Part shown: positions 8,382 through 17,410 of the stretch, piece after piece
Layout of the letters: each line of letters starts with the position of its first letter
Position numbering within the stretch: position 1 is the stretch's first letter
Source: Pseudomonas sp. ZH-FAD
GTDB taxonomy: Bacteria; Pseudomonadota; Gammaproteobacteria; Pseudomonadales; Pseudomonadaceae
DNA length: 64,000 nt
Assembly (NCBI RefSeq): GCF_002803095.1
Contig: NZ_PGLR01000013.1
Coordinates: 62,001-126,000, forward strand
Reading direction: 5' to 3'
Made by a program: the position numbers and the translations under genes
The notes under the pieces: generated by a model
The model's database searches: none
The model's input: the letters and a program-made list of their open reading frames with translations, nothing else
What the model was told of the DNA's origin: nothing

Positions 8382-9295
8382 TGTCCGCACCCGTTCGCAT
8401 TCTCTTCGTCGATGACGAGGAGCGCATTCTGCGCAGTCTCGCCCTGCAGTTTCGCCGCCACTACGAGGTGCTGACCGAGAGCGACCCGTTGCGTGCCCTG
8501 CAGCGCCTGCGTGAGGAGCACATTCACGTGCTGGTCAGTGACCAGCGCATGCCGCAGATGAGCGGCGCGCAGCTGCTGGCCGAAGCGCGCGAGATCGCGC
8601 CGAATACCCTGCGCATCCTGCTGACTGGCTATTCCGATCTGGATGCCGCGGTGGAGGCGTTGAACAACGGCGGCATCTTCCGTTACTTGACCAAACCCTG
8701 GGACCAGCAGGAAATGGCCTTCACCCTGCGTCAGGCGGCAGAGCTGGCGGTGCGCCAGGCGCAGCCTTTGCAGGCTGTTGCCAGTGAGAAGCTGAGCGCG
8801 CCGCTGACGCTGCTGTCGCTCGACGATGAGCCGGACACGCTCAGCGTCGTTGGCGAGTTCTGCGTCGCAGGCGGGCACCGCCTGCTGCGTGCGCGCAATC
8901 TGGCCGAGGCCATGCTGCAACTCAACAACGAAGGCGTGGACATTCTGGTCAGTGACCTCAAGCTGGCCGGCGAAGACACCGCGCCGTTGCTCAAGACCCT
9001 GGCGCAAGCGCACCCGCGTCTGCTCAGCCTGGTGGTCACGCCGTTTCAGGACACCCAGGCGTTGCTGCGCCTGGTCAATGAGGCGCAGATCTTCCGCTAC
9101 CTGCCCAAGCCGATTCGCCGTGGGCTGTTCGAGAAGGGCCTCAAGGCCGCTGCCGAGCAGGCGCTGATCTGGCGCGCGCAGCCGCAGCAGGTGGTCACTC
9201 GCCTGGCCGAGGTGCCGCGTGACGAGCGTGAGCAGGAGAAGGTGGGTAGGCTGATGGGCATGCTTGGGCGTCTGCGTGAACGGCTGATAGCCTGA
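8381..9295 (+). CDS. Double-receiver response regulator
   Basis: 304 aa with two REC domains and no recognised DNA-binding or catalytic output. REC1 has FVDDEE, phosphoacceptor Asp54 in VSDQRMP, and TKPW at its end, a pattern common in RpfG-like regulators. REC2 (from about residue 145) has LDDEPD, VSDLKLAG and PKPI. The remaining C-terminal region is a short helical tail. It is the partner of the CBS kinase by overlap. With no effector domain it may act by protein contact or as a phosphorelay intermediate. Target unknown. Confidence 0.85.
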   Translation: MSAPVRILFVDDEERILRSLALQFRRHYEVLTESDPLRALQRLREEHIHVLVSDQRMPQMSGAQLLAEAREIAPNTLRILLTGYSDLDAAVEALNNGGIFRYLTKPWDQQEMAFTLRQAAELAVRQAQPLQAVASEKLSAPLTLLSLDDEPDTLSVVGEFCVAGGHRLLRARNLAEAMLQLNNEGVDILVSDLKLAGEDTAPLLKTLAQAHPRLLSLVVTPFQDTQALLRLVNEAQIFRYLPKPIRRGLFEKGLKAAAEQALIWRAQPQQVVTRLAEVPRDEREQEKVGRLMGMLGRLRERLIA

Positions 9296-9300
9296 TAGCC

Positions 9301-9327
9301 GCTAGCCCGGATGCAATCTGGGCTAGC
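9301..9327. repeat. REP unit, TAGCCCGGAT family (single)
   Basis: The palindrome GCTAGCCCGGATGCAATCTG... lies just after the response regulator stop. It is a single, diverged unit of the family that forms inverted pairs at 10127, 12190 and 60051. Confidence 0.7.
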
Positions 9328-9336
9328 GGACTGCAT

Positions 9337-9360
9337 GTGGGAGGGGCTTTAGCCGCGACC
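9337..9360. repeat. REP unit, GGGAGGGGCTTTAGCCGCGA family (single)
   Basis: GTGGGAGGGGCTTTAGCCGC is shared with 12129-12176 and 62564-62632. It is a second intergenic repeat family, here as one unpaired unit upstream of pyrF. Confidence 0.7.
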
Positions 9361-9419
9361 AGTGAGAGGAAGCTTTGCGCTACAATGCGCGGCGTTTTTA
9401 TCCTGTTCGAGACCCGCCC

Positions 9420-10121
9420 ATGCCTGTCTGCCAAACCCCGATCATCGTCGCCCTCGACTTTCCCAGCCGTGATGCCGCTCTGGCGCTGGCCGATCAGCTC
9501 GATCCGGCGCTGTGTCGGGTCAAGGTCGGCAAGGAGCTGTTCACCCGTAGCGGCCCACAAGTGGTCGAGGCGTTGCAGGCCAAGGGCTTCGAGCTGTTTC
9601 TCGATCTGAAATTCCACGACATCCCCAACACCACGGCGATGGCGGTCAAGGCCGCGGCGGAGCTGGGCGTGTGGATGGTCAACGTGCACTGCTCCGGCGG
9701 CCTGCGCATGATGGCGGCCTGTCGTAACGAGCTGGACAAGCTGGCTGGCGCCAAGCCGCTGCTGATCGGCGTGACAGTGCTGACCAGCATGGAACAGCAG
9801 GACCTGGCCGGCATAGGACTGGACGTGCCGCCGCAGGAGCAGGTACTGCGCCTGGCCAGTCTGGCCGCCGAGGCCGGGCTCGATGGCCTGGTCTGCTCGG
9901 CGCAGGAAGCGCAGGCGCTGAAGGTTGCGCAGCCGCGTCTGCAACTGGTCACGCCGGGCATTCGTCCTGCCGGCAGCAGCGCCGATGACCAGAAGCGCAT
10001 TCTCACCCCGCGCCAGGCGCTGGAGGCCGGCTCAGACTATCTGGTGATCGGCCGCCCGATCAGCCAGGCTGCCGATCCGGCGCAGGCGCTGGCTGCGGTG
10101 GTTGCCGAACTGCGCGCCTGA
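9420..10121 (+). CDS. pyrF: Orotidine 5'-phosphate decarboxylase
   Basis: 233 aa. It catalyses OMP to UMP, the last step of de novo pyrimidine synthesis. Catalytic residues are in the [10 protein letters not shown] motif (Asp-Lys-Asp), with IVALDF at the N-terminus and [15 protein letters not shown] at the phosphate-binding end. ATG 9420 begins [13 protein letters not shown]; the frame is open to 9375 but family members start close to this methionine. It is an ordinary length for the family and stands alone between REP repeats. Confidence 0.97.
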   Translation: MPVCQTPIIVALDFPSRDAALALADQLDPALCRVKVGKELFTRSGPQVVEALQAKGFELFLDLKFHDIPNTTAMAVKAAAELGVWMVNVHCSGGLRMMAACRNELDKLAGAKPLLIGVTVLTSMEQQDLAGIGLDVPPQEQVLRLASLAAEAGLDGLVCSAQEAQALKVAQPRLQLVTPGIRPAGSSADDQKRILTPRQALEAGSDYLVIGRPISQAADPAQALAAVVAELRA

Positions 10122-10126
10122 GCCCT

Positions 10127-10195
10127 GTAGCCCGGATGAAATCCGGGGGCGGTCTGGTATGCCGTCCGATCTGTCCCGGATTTCATCCGGGCTAC
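10127..10195. repeat. REPIN: inverted pair of TAGCCCGGAT REP units
   Basis: The left unit GTAGCCCGGATGAAATCCGG and the right inverted unit (CCCGGATTTCATCCGGGCTA) are separated by about 27 bp. It lies directly 3' of pyrF and could also act as a transcription terminator or mRNA stabiliser. Confidence 0.8.
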
Positions 10196-10340
10196 CCGCT
10201 GATCGCGGCACCGCGCTGGTGGAGTCGCCATCAGCGCTTTGCATGACCCACCACTCCAGAGCCTGATAGTGCTGCTCACCGTCTGGCTTGCTGGCTAGAC
10301 TCCTCGCCAATTCAACAAGAATCGCTGCGAGGAAGCAGAC

Positions 10341-11102
10341 ATGAGCATAACGTTCTCCGGCCAGGTCGCCCTGGTCACCGGTGCTGCAGCCGGTATTGGC
10401 CGTGCCACCGCCCAGGCCTTCGCTGCCGAAGGGCTCAAGGTGGTGGTTTCCGATGTCGACGTGGCCGGTGGCGAGGGCACCGTCGAGCTGATTCGCGCGG
10501 CCGGCGGCGAGGCCTGCTTCGTGCGTTGCGACGTGACCCGCGATGCCGAAGTCAAGGCGCTGATGGATGCGACCGTGGCGCAGTACGGCCGCCTGGACTA
10601 TGCCTTCAACAACGCCGGTATCGAAATCGAGAAGGGCAAGCTGGCCGACGGTAACGAAGCCGAGTTCGACGCCATCATGGGCGTCAACGTCAAGGGTGTG
10701 TGGCTGTGCATGAAGCACCAGATCCCCTTGCTGCTGGCCCAGGGCGGTGGTGCCATCGTCAACACCGCTTCGGTGGCCGGCCTGGGTGCCGCGCCGAAGA
10801 TGAGCATCTACGCCGCCTCCAAGCATGCGGTGATCGGCCTGACCAAATCGGCGGCGATCGAGTACGCCAAGAAGAAGATCCGCGTCAACGCGGTCTGCCC
10901 GGCGGTGATCGACACCGACATGTTCCGCCGCGCCTATGAAGCCGACCCGAAGAAGGCCGAGTTCGCCGCCGCCATGCACCCGGTCGGGCGCATCGGCAAG
11001 GTCGAGGAGATCGCAGCTGCCGTGCTCTATCTGTGCAGCGACCACGCGGCATTCACCACTGGTCAGGCATTGGCCGTGGATGGCGGGGCCACAGCAATAT
11101 AA
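10341..11102 (+). CDS. Short-chain dehydrogenase/reductase
   Basis: 253 aa, classical SDR. It has the cofactor loop TGAAAGIGRA (residues 12-21), NNAG with the catalytic-site Asn, the Ser in NTASVAG, the YxxxK pair in YAASKHAVIG, and the C-terminal GQALAVDGG. An Asp after the second strand (SDVDVAG) favours NAD(H). The ATG at 10341 has GAGGAAG 6-9 bp upstream. The substrate cannot be predicted from sequence; the closest named relatives are glucose/hydroxysteroid dehydrogenase-like SDRs. It is followed 112 bp later by a carrier gene on the same strand. Confidence 0.9.
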   Translation: MSITFSGQVALVTGAAAGIGRATAQAFAAEGLKVVVSDVDVAGGEGTVELIRAAGGEACFVRCDVTRDAEVKALMDATVAQYGRLDYAFNNAGIEIEKGKLADGNEAEFDAIMGVNVKGVWLCMKHQIPLLLAQGGGAIVNTASVAGLGAAPKMSIYAASKHAVIGLTKSAAIEYAKKKIRVNAVCPAVIDTDMFRRAYEADPKKAEFAAAMHPVGRIGKVEEIAAAVLYLCSDHAAFTTGQALAVDGGATAI

Positions 11103-11214
11103 CGGCTCTAGCCCGGTAGTCTGCAAGCAGGCTAAGGTTGGCTCGCAGGGCCACTGTCAGCAGTGGTCCTGACTCAGCACAATCCTGCCAGGTTCAACTG
11201 GAGCGATAACAATA

Positions 11215-12117
11215 ATGACCGCCGATCCCTTGCTGACGTTTTTCCTTCCCGCTGCGCTGGGCATCATCATGCTCGGGCTTGGCCTGTCGCTGAGCCTGGC
11301 CGATTTCGCCCGCGTGGCCAAATTCCCCAAACCGGTGCTGATCGGTCTGGCTTGCCAGCTGCTGCTGTTGCCGCTGGCGTGCTTCTTCCTGGCCAAATTG
11401 TTCGGTCTGGCGCCGGCACTGGCCGTCGGTCTGATGCTGTTGGCTGCCTCGCCGGGTGGCACCACCGCCAATCTCTACAGTCATCTGGCTCACGGCGACG
11501 TGGCGTTGAATATCACCCTCACCGCGGTCAACTCGGTGATCGCGATTCTGACCATGCCGCTGATCGTCAATCTGTCGCTGGCCTACTTCATGTCGGCCGA
11601 TCAGGCCATCCCGCTGCAGTTCGCCAAGGTGGTGCAGGTATTCGCGATCGTCCTTGGTCCGGTGGCCATCGGCATGTGGCTGCGCAGTCGTTTCCCGGGC
11701 TTCGCCGAGCGCATGCAGAAGCCGGTGAAGGTCATCTCGGCGCTGTTCCTGCTGCTGATTATCCTGCTGGCGGTGGCCAAGGACTGGCGCACCTTCGTCG
11801 ATTACGCACCCGCGGTGGGCGGCGCGGCGCTGGCCTTCAACCTGCTGAGCATGGCGGTGGGCTACTGCGTGCCCAGGCTGCTCAAGCTCAATCTGCGTCA
11901 GGCCATCGCCATCGCCATGGAGATCGGCATCCACAACGGCACCCTGGCCATCGCCCTGGCGCTGAGCCCGGCGCTGCTGAACAACCCGACCATGGCCATT
12001 CCGGCGGCCATCTACAGCCTGATCATGTTCATCACGGCGGCGTTGTTCGGCCTGTGGGTCAACCGTGTGCATGGCGCAGAGCTGGCCGAGCCAGTGGTGC
12101 AAGGGGAAAAGGCGTAG
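11215..12117 (+). CDS. Bile acid:sodium symporter family transporter
   Basis: 300 aa with nine or ten predicted membrane helices. The BASS/SBF signature includes GLSLSLADF near the N-terminus, LMLLAASPGGTTANLYSHLA at the substrate/sodium crossover region, and MEIGIHNGTLAIALAL in the C-terminal crossover. Bacterial members carry organic anions such as pantoate, pyruvate-type acids or bile acids, so the name does not fix the substrate here. The ATG at 11215 follows a weak GGAGCG. It may share transcription with the upstream SDR, but the 112-bp gap leaves this open. Confidence 0.88.
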   Translation: MTADPLLTFFLPAALGIIMLGLGLSLSLADFARVAKFPKPVLIGLACQLLLLPLACFFLAKLFGLAPALAVGLMLLAASPGGTTANLYSHLAHGDVALNITLTAVNSVIAILTMPLIVNLSLAYFMSADQAIPLQFAKVVQVFAIVLGPVAIGMWLRSRFPGFAERMQKPVKVISALFLLLIILLAVAKDWRTFVDYAPAVGGAALAFNLLSMAVGYCVPRLLKLNLRQAIAIAMEIGIHNGTLAIALALSPALLNNPTMAIPAAIYSLIMFITAALFGLWVNRVHGAELAEPVVQGEKA

Positions 12118-12128
12118 CGTTAGAGAAT

Positions 12129-12176
12129 GGGGGAGGGGCTTTGCCTGCGATAGTCGCGGCTAAAGCCCCTCCCACT
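12129..12176. repeat. REP pair, GGGAGGGGCTTT family
   Basis: The left unit GGGGGAGGGGCTTTGCC and the inverted right unit GGCTAAAGCCCCTCCCAC form a long stem 12 bp after the carrier stop. It is the same family as 9337-9360 and 62564-62632. Confidence 0.75.
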
Positions 12177-12189
12177 TTCGACCGAGAGC

Positions 12190-12249
12190 GTAGCCCGGAT
12201 GCAATCCGGGGCGGCCTGGCAAAGCGTTCCCGGATTGCATCCGGGCTAC
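12190..12249. repeat. REPIN: inverted pair of TAGCCCGGAT REP units
   Basis: Units beginning GTAGCCCGGATGCAATCCGG and ending ATTGCATCCGGGCTAC are inverted around a short centre. It lies between the convergent carrier and benE genes and next to a second REP family, so it probably serves both as a bidirectional stem. Confidence 0.8.
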
Positions 12250-12256
12250 AGAGAAT

Positions 12257-13447
12257 CTACCGCTTGCCCCAGTTCAGCACCGCCAGGGTCAACAGGCCAG
12301 CGACTATGCCCCAGAATGCCGAGCCGACGCCCGCCAGGGTCATGCCGGAGGCGGTGACCAGGAAGGTGATCAGCGCCGCTTCGCGCTCGTTGGGCTCGCT
12401 CATGGCCTGGGTCAGGCCGCCAATGATCGAGGCGAACAGCGCCAGCGCGGCGATGGACAGGATCAACGCCGCCGGCAGCGCCGCGAACAGCGAAGCCAGG
12501 GTGGCGCCGAAGATGCCGGCGATGGCGTAGAACACCCCGCACCAGACCGCTGCGGTGTAGCGCTTGCGCGGGTCTTCATGAGCTTCAGGGCCGGCACAGA
12601 TGGCGGCGCTGATGGCGGCCATATGAATGCCGTGGCTGCCGAACGGCGCCATCAGGATCGATACCAGGCCAGTGCTGGTCAGCAGCGGTGAGGCCGGCAC
12701 GTCATAGCCATTGGCTCGTAGAACGGCCATGCCCGGCAGGTTCTGCGAGGCCATGGCGACGATGAACAGCGGAATGCCGATGCTGATGGCGGCGGCCAGA
12801 GAGAAGCTCGGCGTGGTCCATTCAGGCGTGGCCAGTTGCAACTGGAAATCGCTGAAGTCCAGCAGGCCGAAGACCGCGGCCAGCGCGCTGCCGACGATCA
12901 GCGCAGAAAGCACCGAGTAACGCGGCCACAGGCGCTTGCCGAGCAGGTAGGCAAGCAGCATGGCGATCACCAGAAAGGGCTGTTGCTCGGCGGCCACGCA
13001 GATTTCCAGGCCGATCTTGAACAGCACACCGGCCAGCAGCGCGGCGGCGATGGAGCCGGGAATCCGCCGCATCAGACGATCGAAGGTACCGGTCAGGCCG
13101 ATCAGCACGATCAGCCCCGAGGCCAGGATGTAGGCGCCGATGGCCTCACCGTAGGAGACCTGCGGCAGGCTGGTGATCAGCAGCGCAGCGCCAGGGGTGG
13201 ACCAGGCGATCATCACCGGCGCGCGATAACGCAGCGACAGCACGATGCAGCACAGCGCCATGCCGATCGACAGCGCCCAGATCCACGAGGAAATCTGCCC
13301 TGCAGTGAGGCCGGCAGCCTGGCCGGCCTGGAACATCAGCACCAGGGAGCTGGTGTAGCCGGTGAGCATCGCGATGAAGCCAGCGACCACGGCCGAGGTG
13401 GAGGTGTCCGCCAGTGGGCGCAGACGAGTAGGGGCGGCGTCTTGCAT
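12257..13447 (-). CDS. benE: BenE family benzoate/H+ symporter
   Basis: 396 aa, about 12 membrane helices. BenE-type motifs are visible: GFIAMLTGYTSSLVLMFQAG near the start, IAWSTPGAALL, AMASQNLPGMAVL and PFGSHGIHMAAISAAIC. Family members import benzoate with protons. No ben catabolic genes are in this window, so the substrate may differ. Its ATG at 13447 overlaps the stop of the upstream LysE-type gene (TGATG), so the two transporters are translationally coupled. Confidence 0.88.
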   Translation of the reverse strand: MQDAAPTRLRPLADTSTSAVVAGFIAMLTGYTSSLVLMFQAGQAAGLTAGQISSWIWALSIGMALCCIVLSLRYRAPVMIAWSTPGAALLITSLPQVSYGEAIGAYILASGLIVLIGLTGTFDRLMRRIPGSIAAALLAGVLFKIGLEICVAAEQQPFLVIAMLLAYLLGKRLWPRYSVLSALIVGSALAAVFGLLDFSDFQLQLATPEWTTPSFSLAAAISIGIPLFIVAMASQNLPGMAVLRANGYDVPASPLLTSTGLVSILMAPFGSHGIHMAAISAAICAGPEAHEDPRKRYTAAVWCGVFYAIAGIFGATLASLFAALPAALILSIAALALFASIIGGLTQAMSEPNEREAALITFLVTASGMTLAGVGSAFWGIVAGLLTLAVLNWGKR

Positions 13448-14058
13448 CAGAACATTCCAGTGTCGACGATGATGGGGTAGAGCGAGGCGACCAGCAGCAG
13501 CGCCATGCCGATGTTGAAGGCGCGCAGCGCGCGCGGGTTGTCCAGCCACTTGCGCAGCATACTGCCGGCGACGGTCCACAACCCCACGCTGGGGCAGTTG
13601 ACCAGGGCAAACAGGGCGGCGATCAACAGTACGTTGCTGAAGAAGCCATCCTGCGGCGTGTAGGTGGTGATGGCGCCGATGGCCATGATCCATGCCTTGG
13701 GGTTGACCCACTGAAAGGCCGCCGCCTGGATGAAGGTGAATGGCTTGGCCTCGGGATTCTCGCGGCTCTGCGGTGCGCCGGACTGGGCGATCTTCCAGGC
13801 CAGATAAAGCAGGTACGCGGCGCCGACATAGCGCAGTACATCGTGCAGCACCGGCACGCGTTGGAACACCTGGCCGAGGCCCAGGCCCACGGCAGCCACC
13901 AGCAGCATGAAGCCCAGGCTGATGCCGAGCATGTGTGGAATGCTGCGGCGCACGCCGAAGTTCACTCCGGAGGCGAGTAGCATCATATTGTTGGGGCCGG
14001 GCGTCACCGAGGTGACGAAGGCGAAGGCGATGAAGGCGAGCAGCAGTTCGGTGGACAT
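13447..14058 (-). CDS. LysE family amino-acid/threonine-type exporter
   Basis: 203 aa with about six helices. The LysE/RhtB hallmark TPGPNNMML lies near residue 20, with AAYLLYLAWK and FQWVNPKAWIMA later. These proteins export amino acids or related metabolites. ATG 14058 is preceded by GGAGAA; the frame remains open to 14316 but without supporting features. It is the first gene of a two-gene operon with benE. Pairing an exporter with a benzoate-type importer is unusual and gives no clear pathway. Confidence 0.88.
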   Translation of the reverse strand: MSTELLLAFIAFAFVTSVTPGPNNMMLLASGVNFGVRRSIPHMLGISLGFMLLVAAVGLGLGQVFQRVPVLHDVLRYVGAAYLLYLAWKIAQSGAPQSRENPEAKPFTFIQAAAFQWVNPKAWIMAIGAITTYTPQDGFFSNVLLIAALFALVNCPSVGLWTVAGSMLRKWLDNPRALRAFNIGMALLLVASLYPIIVDTGMF

Positions 14059-14201
14059 GGTCGTTCTCCGGTGACTGGCAAAGCCTATTGCGCGGCTGCC
14101 TTGGCGTCGCGGTACAGCCACCGGTGGGTTGAACCGTACAGTCTGGTCAAGCGCTGCCTGGATGGTTAGCCTCGGCTTTTTGCCGAACAAGGATAAAGGC
14201 G

Positions 14202-14849
14202 ATGCAACCAGACAATCCCTACAGTGCGCCGCAGGTGGAGTTGCTCGACAGCGCGGGCGTACAGTCGTTGCCAGGTTGGAGCGCCAGGCAACTGCAGGTG
14301 CTGGGCTGGCTGGCACTGGCCTCGGTGGTAGCCAACGCTCTGGTGGTCGGGCTTACATTTGCCGGCGCCCTGCTGGAGGCGGATGAAGCTGAACTGCTGT
14401 TTACCTACACCGACTGGCTTAGCCTGGCGCTGGCATTACTCGGCTGCTACCTGCTGCTGCGTTTCAAAGCCTTTGCCGAAGCCCGCTTTTTCGCGCGCAA
14501 CCTCAGCGTACCGATCTGGTTGCTGCTTGCGGTGACGTTGCTGCTGGAGGCAGTGGACATGCTTTTCGGTGACCAACTGTTCGCCGGATTGGACTGGCAG
14601 ACCATCGGCTATATGGCGCTGTTGTGTCTTATGGGCATATGCACCACCTGGCTGGGGATACGGTTGCTCAAGCTGCAAGGCCCCTATCCGGCGCTGAAAG
14701 TGATGGCCTGGCTCGATATCGTCGGTGGGCTGATGCTGGCCAGCGTGCTGTTGATGCTGGTGGCGTTGCTGCCGTTGCTTGGGGCCGGCGTGGCGCTGAT
14801 GCTGGTGTTCTTCAAGGGCGCTGCCGAGTTGCAGGGGACTACGAGCTGA
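14202..14849 (+). CDS. Membrane protein of unknown function
   Basis: 215 aa. A short polar N-terminus with the motif NPYSAP precedes four to six hydrophobic segments (about residues 31-55, 68-85, 104-122, 140-160, 175-205). NPYxAP at the N-terminus is common in small bacterial membrane proteins of the DUF2569/RDD-like kind, but I cannot place this one in a family. There are no catalytic motifs. It stands alone and ends at a strong hairpin terminator shared with the convergent siderophore receptor gene. Confidence 0.7.
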   Translation: MQPDNPYSAPQVELLDSAGVQSLPGWSARQLQVLGWLALASVVANALVVGLTFAGALLEADEAELLFTYTDWLSLALALLGCYLLLRFKAFAEARFFARNLSVPIWLLLAVTLLLEAVDMLFGDQLFAGLDWQTIGYMALLCLMGICTTWLGIRLLKLQGPYPALKVMAWLDIVGGLMLASVLLMLVALLPLLGAGVALMLVFFKGAAELQGTTS

Positions 14850-14864
14850 CTGCAGCGTAAATGA

Positions 14865-14896
14865 CAGGAGCCGCCCATCGGGCGGCTCCTGTTTTT
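14865..14896 (+). terminator. Rho-independent terminator
   Basis: A perfect 12-bp stem, CAGGAGCCGCCC / GGGCGGCTCCTG with loop ATC, is followed by TTTTT. It ends the plus-strand membrane protein gene and may also stop minus-strand transcripts of the receptor. Confidence 0.9.
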
Positions 14897-14903
14897 CAGC
14901 CTG

Positions 14904-17330
14904 TTACCACTTGTAGTCGAGGCTGGCCGTGACCCGGCGTGGGTCGCCGGCATAGCAGTAGAAACCATCGCAGGTGGCCAGGTATTCCTTGTCGAACAGG
15001 TTGTTGGCGTTGAGCGATACGCTGGCGCCACTCAGGTTGGCGTCGAGCTGGCCGAGGTCGTAACGCACTGCGGCGTCGTAGACGGTATAGGCGCTGCTGT
15101 GGCCGTCGGAAGGATCACGGACGAAGCCCATGCTGCCGACGGCTATGTTGTCGGTGGAGCCGACGAAGCGGGCGCCAAAACCGATGCCGAAACCGGCCAG
15201 CACACCCTGGTTCCAGTCATAGTCGGCCCAGATCGACGCCTGATGCTCGGGGATCAGCGGCAGGGCGCGGTTCTTGTCGCGCGGGTCACCGACCTCGATC
15301 ATCTTGCTGTTGGTATAGCTGTAGGAGGCGGTCAGGCTGAGGTTCTCGGTGATGTTACCGGTAGCCTCCAGCTCCAGGCCACGTACCTCTACCTCGCTCA
15401 CCGGCTCGGTGGCCCCGGCGATGTTGGTGGTCACGATGTTTTGCCGCGTCAGGTCATAGACGGCAGCGGTGAACAGCATGTCGCTGCCCGGCGGTTGATA
15501 CTTGATGCCCAGCTCGTACTGCTTGCCGGTGCTGGGTTTGAACGCCGCGCCGCCGTTGCCGCCTGCTTCGGCCTGGAAGGATTCGGCATAGGACACATAA
15601 GGCGTGAAACCGGAATCGAACACGTAGCTCAGCGCCGCATTGCCGCTGAATTGGCTGTCGCGGCGGCTGTCCCTGGCATCGTTGGCGTTGTGGAACACCG
15701 AGTCGGTGTCCAAGCGATCCCAGCGGCCACCCAGGGTCAGGCGCCAGTTGTCCAGCGACATTTGGTCCTGAAGGTAAAGGCCTGTGTTACGACGTTTCTG
15801 GTTGTAGTCCTGAAAAGCGCTGTAAGTGACGCCGCTGAAATCCTGGCCGTAGATCGGGCGAATGATGTTGCTGCTGGGAGCAGAACCGTACAGCCAGCGG
15901 TAATCGGTCTCGACGCGCAGGTAGTCGAGGCCCAGCAGCAGGGTGTGCGAGACCATTCCAGTGCTGAAGTCGGCCTGGAAATTATTGTCCACGGCGAAAT
16001 GGCTGATGTTCTCATCGTATATGTTGGCGCCGCGTTGAACGGTACCGTCAGGGCTGACTGCTTCATGGGGGCCGTTAGGCCAGTGCATACCACCAGCAGT
16101 AATGATCTGATTATCCAGCTCAAGCTTGCTGTAGCGCAGGTTCTGGTTGAACTGCCAGATATCGTTGATGCGGTGCTCGAAGGCGTAGCCCAGTGCGTAG
16201 AAGGTCTTGTCGTAGAACTCCCAGTCTGGGTCGCCGAGGTTCTTGTTGTAGTCGACCTTGCCGGCCGGGGTGCTCAACTTGGTGCCTTGCAGTGGCAGGA
16301 ACTGGCTGGTGCCGCCGGTATCGTCACGGTTGAACTGGCCGAGGAAGGTCAGTTTGCTGTCGTCGGTAATGTTCCAGGTCAGGCTGGGCGCCAGGTTGAA
16401 ACGCTGGTCGTCCATATGCTCGATAACGGTGCCACTGTCACGGCCGGTACCGCTGAAACGGTAGAGAAAGCGACCTTCATCGTCGATCTTGCCGGTGCTG
16501 TCGAAGCTGATCTGCTTGTGGTTGTAGTTACCAACCTGCACCTGCACTTCATGGCTGCTTTCGGCCTGCGGGCGGCGGCTGACGGCATCCACCAGGCCAC
16601 CTGGCGGGGTCTGGCCATACACTGCCGAGGCCGGGCCGCGCAGCACGGCGACGCGTTCCAGGTTCCAGGTTTCCAGTTTGGGCATGGCGTAGCTGCCCTT
16701 GGGCAGTGGTAGGCCATCGAGCATCTGGATCGGTTCGAAACCGCGGATTTTCATCCAGTCGGCGCGGCTGTCGCTGCCGTAGCTGCTGGCGATGACACCC
16801 GGCATATAGCGCACGGCGTCATCGAGGTTCTGCACCTTGCGGTCCTGCATCTGCTCACGGGTGGCGACGGAGATCGAGCGCGGGGTTTCCAGCAGCGGCG
16901 TGTCGGTCTTGGTGCCGGTCGCGGTGCGGTTGGCCAGATAACCACGGGTTGGGCCCCAGGCGGTCTCGGCGGCCTGTTCGCTGGCTGTCACGGTCACGTC
17001 CGGCAGTGCCATCGCAGCTTCTGCCGCAGGGGCCAGGCTGTAGGCGCCGCCGTTGTCGCCTTGCAGCTGCAGGCCGGTGCCACGCAGCGCCTGATTGAGG
17101 GCTTCGATGGCTTCGTAGTCGCCGCTGACCGGTGCCGAGCGCTTACCTTCGGTCAGGGCCGGATCGATGCTCAGGGTCACACCGGCCTGGCTGGCGATCT
17201 GGTTGAGCGTGGCTGCCAGAGGACCGGAGGGCAGTTGGTAGACTTCAGCATGGGCCAGCCCGGCATGGCCGGCAAAGGCGATGGTCAGGGCCAACAGCGT
17301 GTGGCGGAAAGGGGCAGGGCGGAAGGACAT
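14904..17330 (-). CDS. fiuA: TonB-dependent ferric siderophore receptor with STN signalling domain
   Basis: 808 aa. A signal peptide (to about residue 28) is followed by a secretin/TonB STN domain (residues 30-100). A plug with PDVTVTAS near the TonB box and MKIRGFEPIQMLDGLPL follows, then a beta-barrel ending in the aromatic DYKW. The STN domain plus adjacent fecI/fecR-like genes mark it as a transducer that induces its own synthesis when ferric siderophore binds. Overall resemblance is to hydroxamate receptors of the FhuA/FiuA group; the symbol rests on this and on the gene order. A TAGGAG ribosome site precedes the ATG. Confidence 0.85.
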   Translation of the reverse strand: MSFRPAPFRHTLLALTIAFAGHAGLAHAEVYQLPSGPLAATLNQIASQAGVTLSIDPALTEGKRSAPVSGDYEAIEALNQALRGTGLQLQGDNGGAYSLAPAAEAAMALPDVTVTASEQAAETAWGPTRGYLANRTATGTKTDTPLLETPRSISVATREQMQDRKVQNLDDAVRYMPGVIASSYGSDSRADWMKIRGFEPIQMLDGLPLPKGSYAMPKLETWNLERVAVLRGPASAVYGQTPPGGLVDAVSRRPQAESSHEVQVQVGNYNHKQISFDSTGKIDDEGRFLYRFSGTGRDSGTVIEHMDDQRFNLAPSLTWNITDDSKLTFLGQFNRDDTGGTSQFLPLQGTKLSTPAGKVDYNKNLGDPDWEFYDKTFYALGYAFEHRINDIWQFNQNLRYSKLELDNQIITAGGMHWPNGPHEAVSPDGTVQRGANIYDENISHFAVDNNFQADFSTGMVSHTLLLGLDYLRVETDYRWLYGSAPSSNIIRPIYGQDFSGVTYSAFQDYNQKRRNTGLYLQDQMSLDNWRLTLGGRWDRLDTDSVFHNANDARDSRRDSQFSGNAALSYVFDSGFTPYVSYAESFQAEAGGNGGAAFKPSTGKQYELGIKYQPPGSDMLFTAAVYDLTRQNIVTTNIAGATEPVSEVEVRGLELEATGNITENLSLTASYSYTNSKMIEVGDPRDKNRALPLIPEHQASIWADYDWNQGVLAGFGIGFGARFVGSTDNIAVGSMGFVRDPSDGHSSAYTVYDAAVRYDLGQLDANLSGASVSLNANNLFDKEYLATCDGFYCYAGDPRRVTASLDYKW

Positions 17331-17410
17331 TGCGAACGTCTCCTAAGAGTTAATGTATCTCAATGTCCTTTTGCCGAAGCAGGAAAGAAAAATGACAGGG
17401 GCGGAGAAAA

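Noticed and set aside
15099..16712. A 537-codon plus-strand open frame opposite the siderophore receptor
   Set aside because: It lies opposite a complete TonB receptor and has no domain, start site or homologous pattern.
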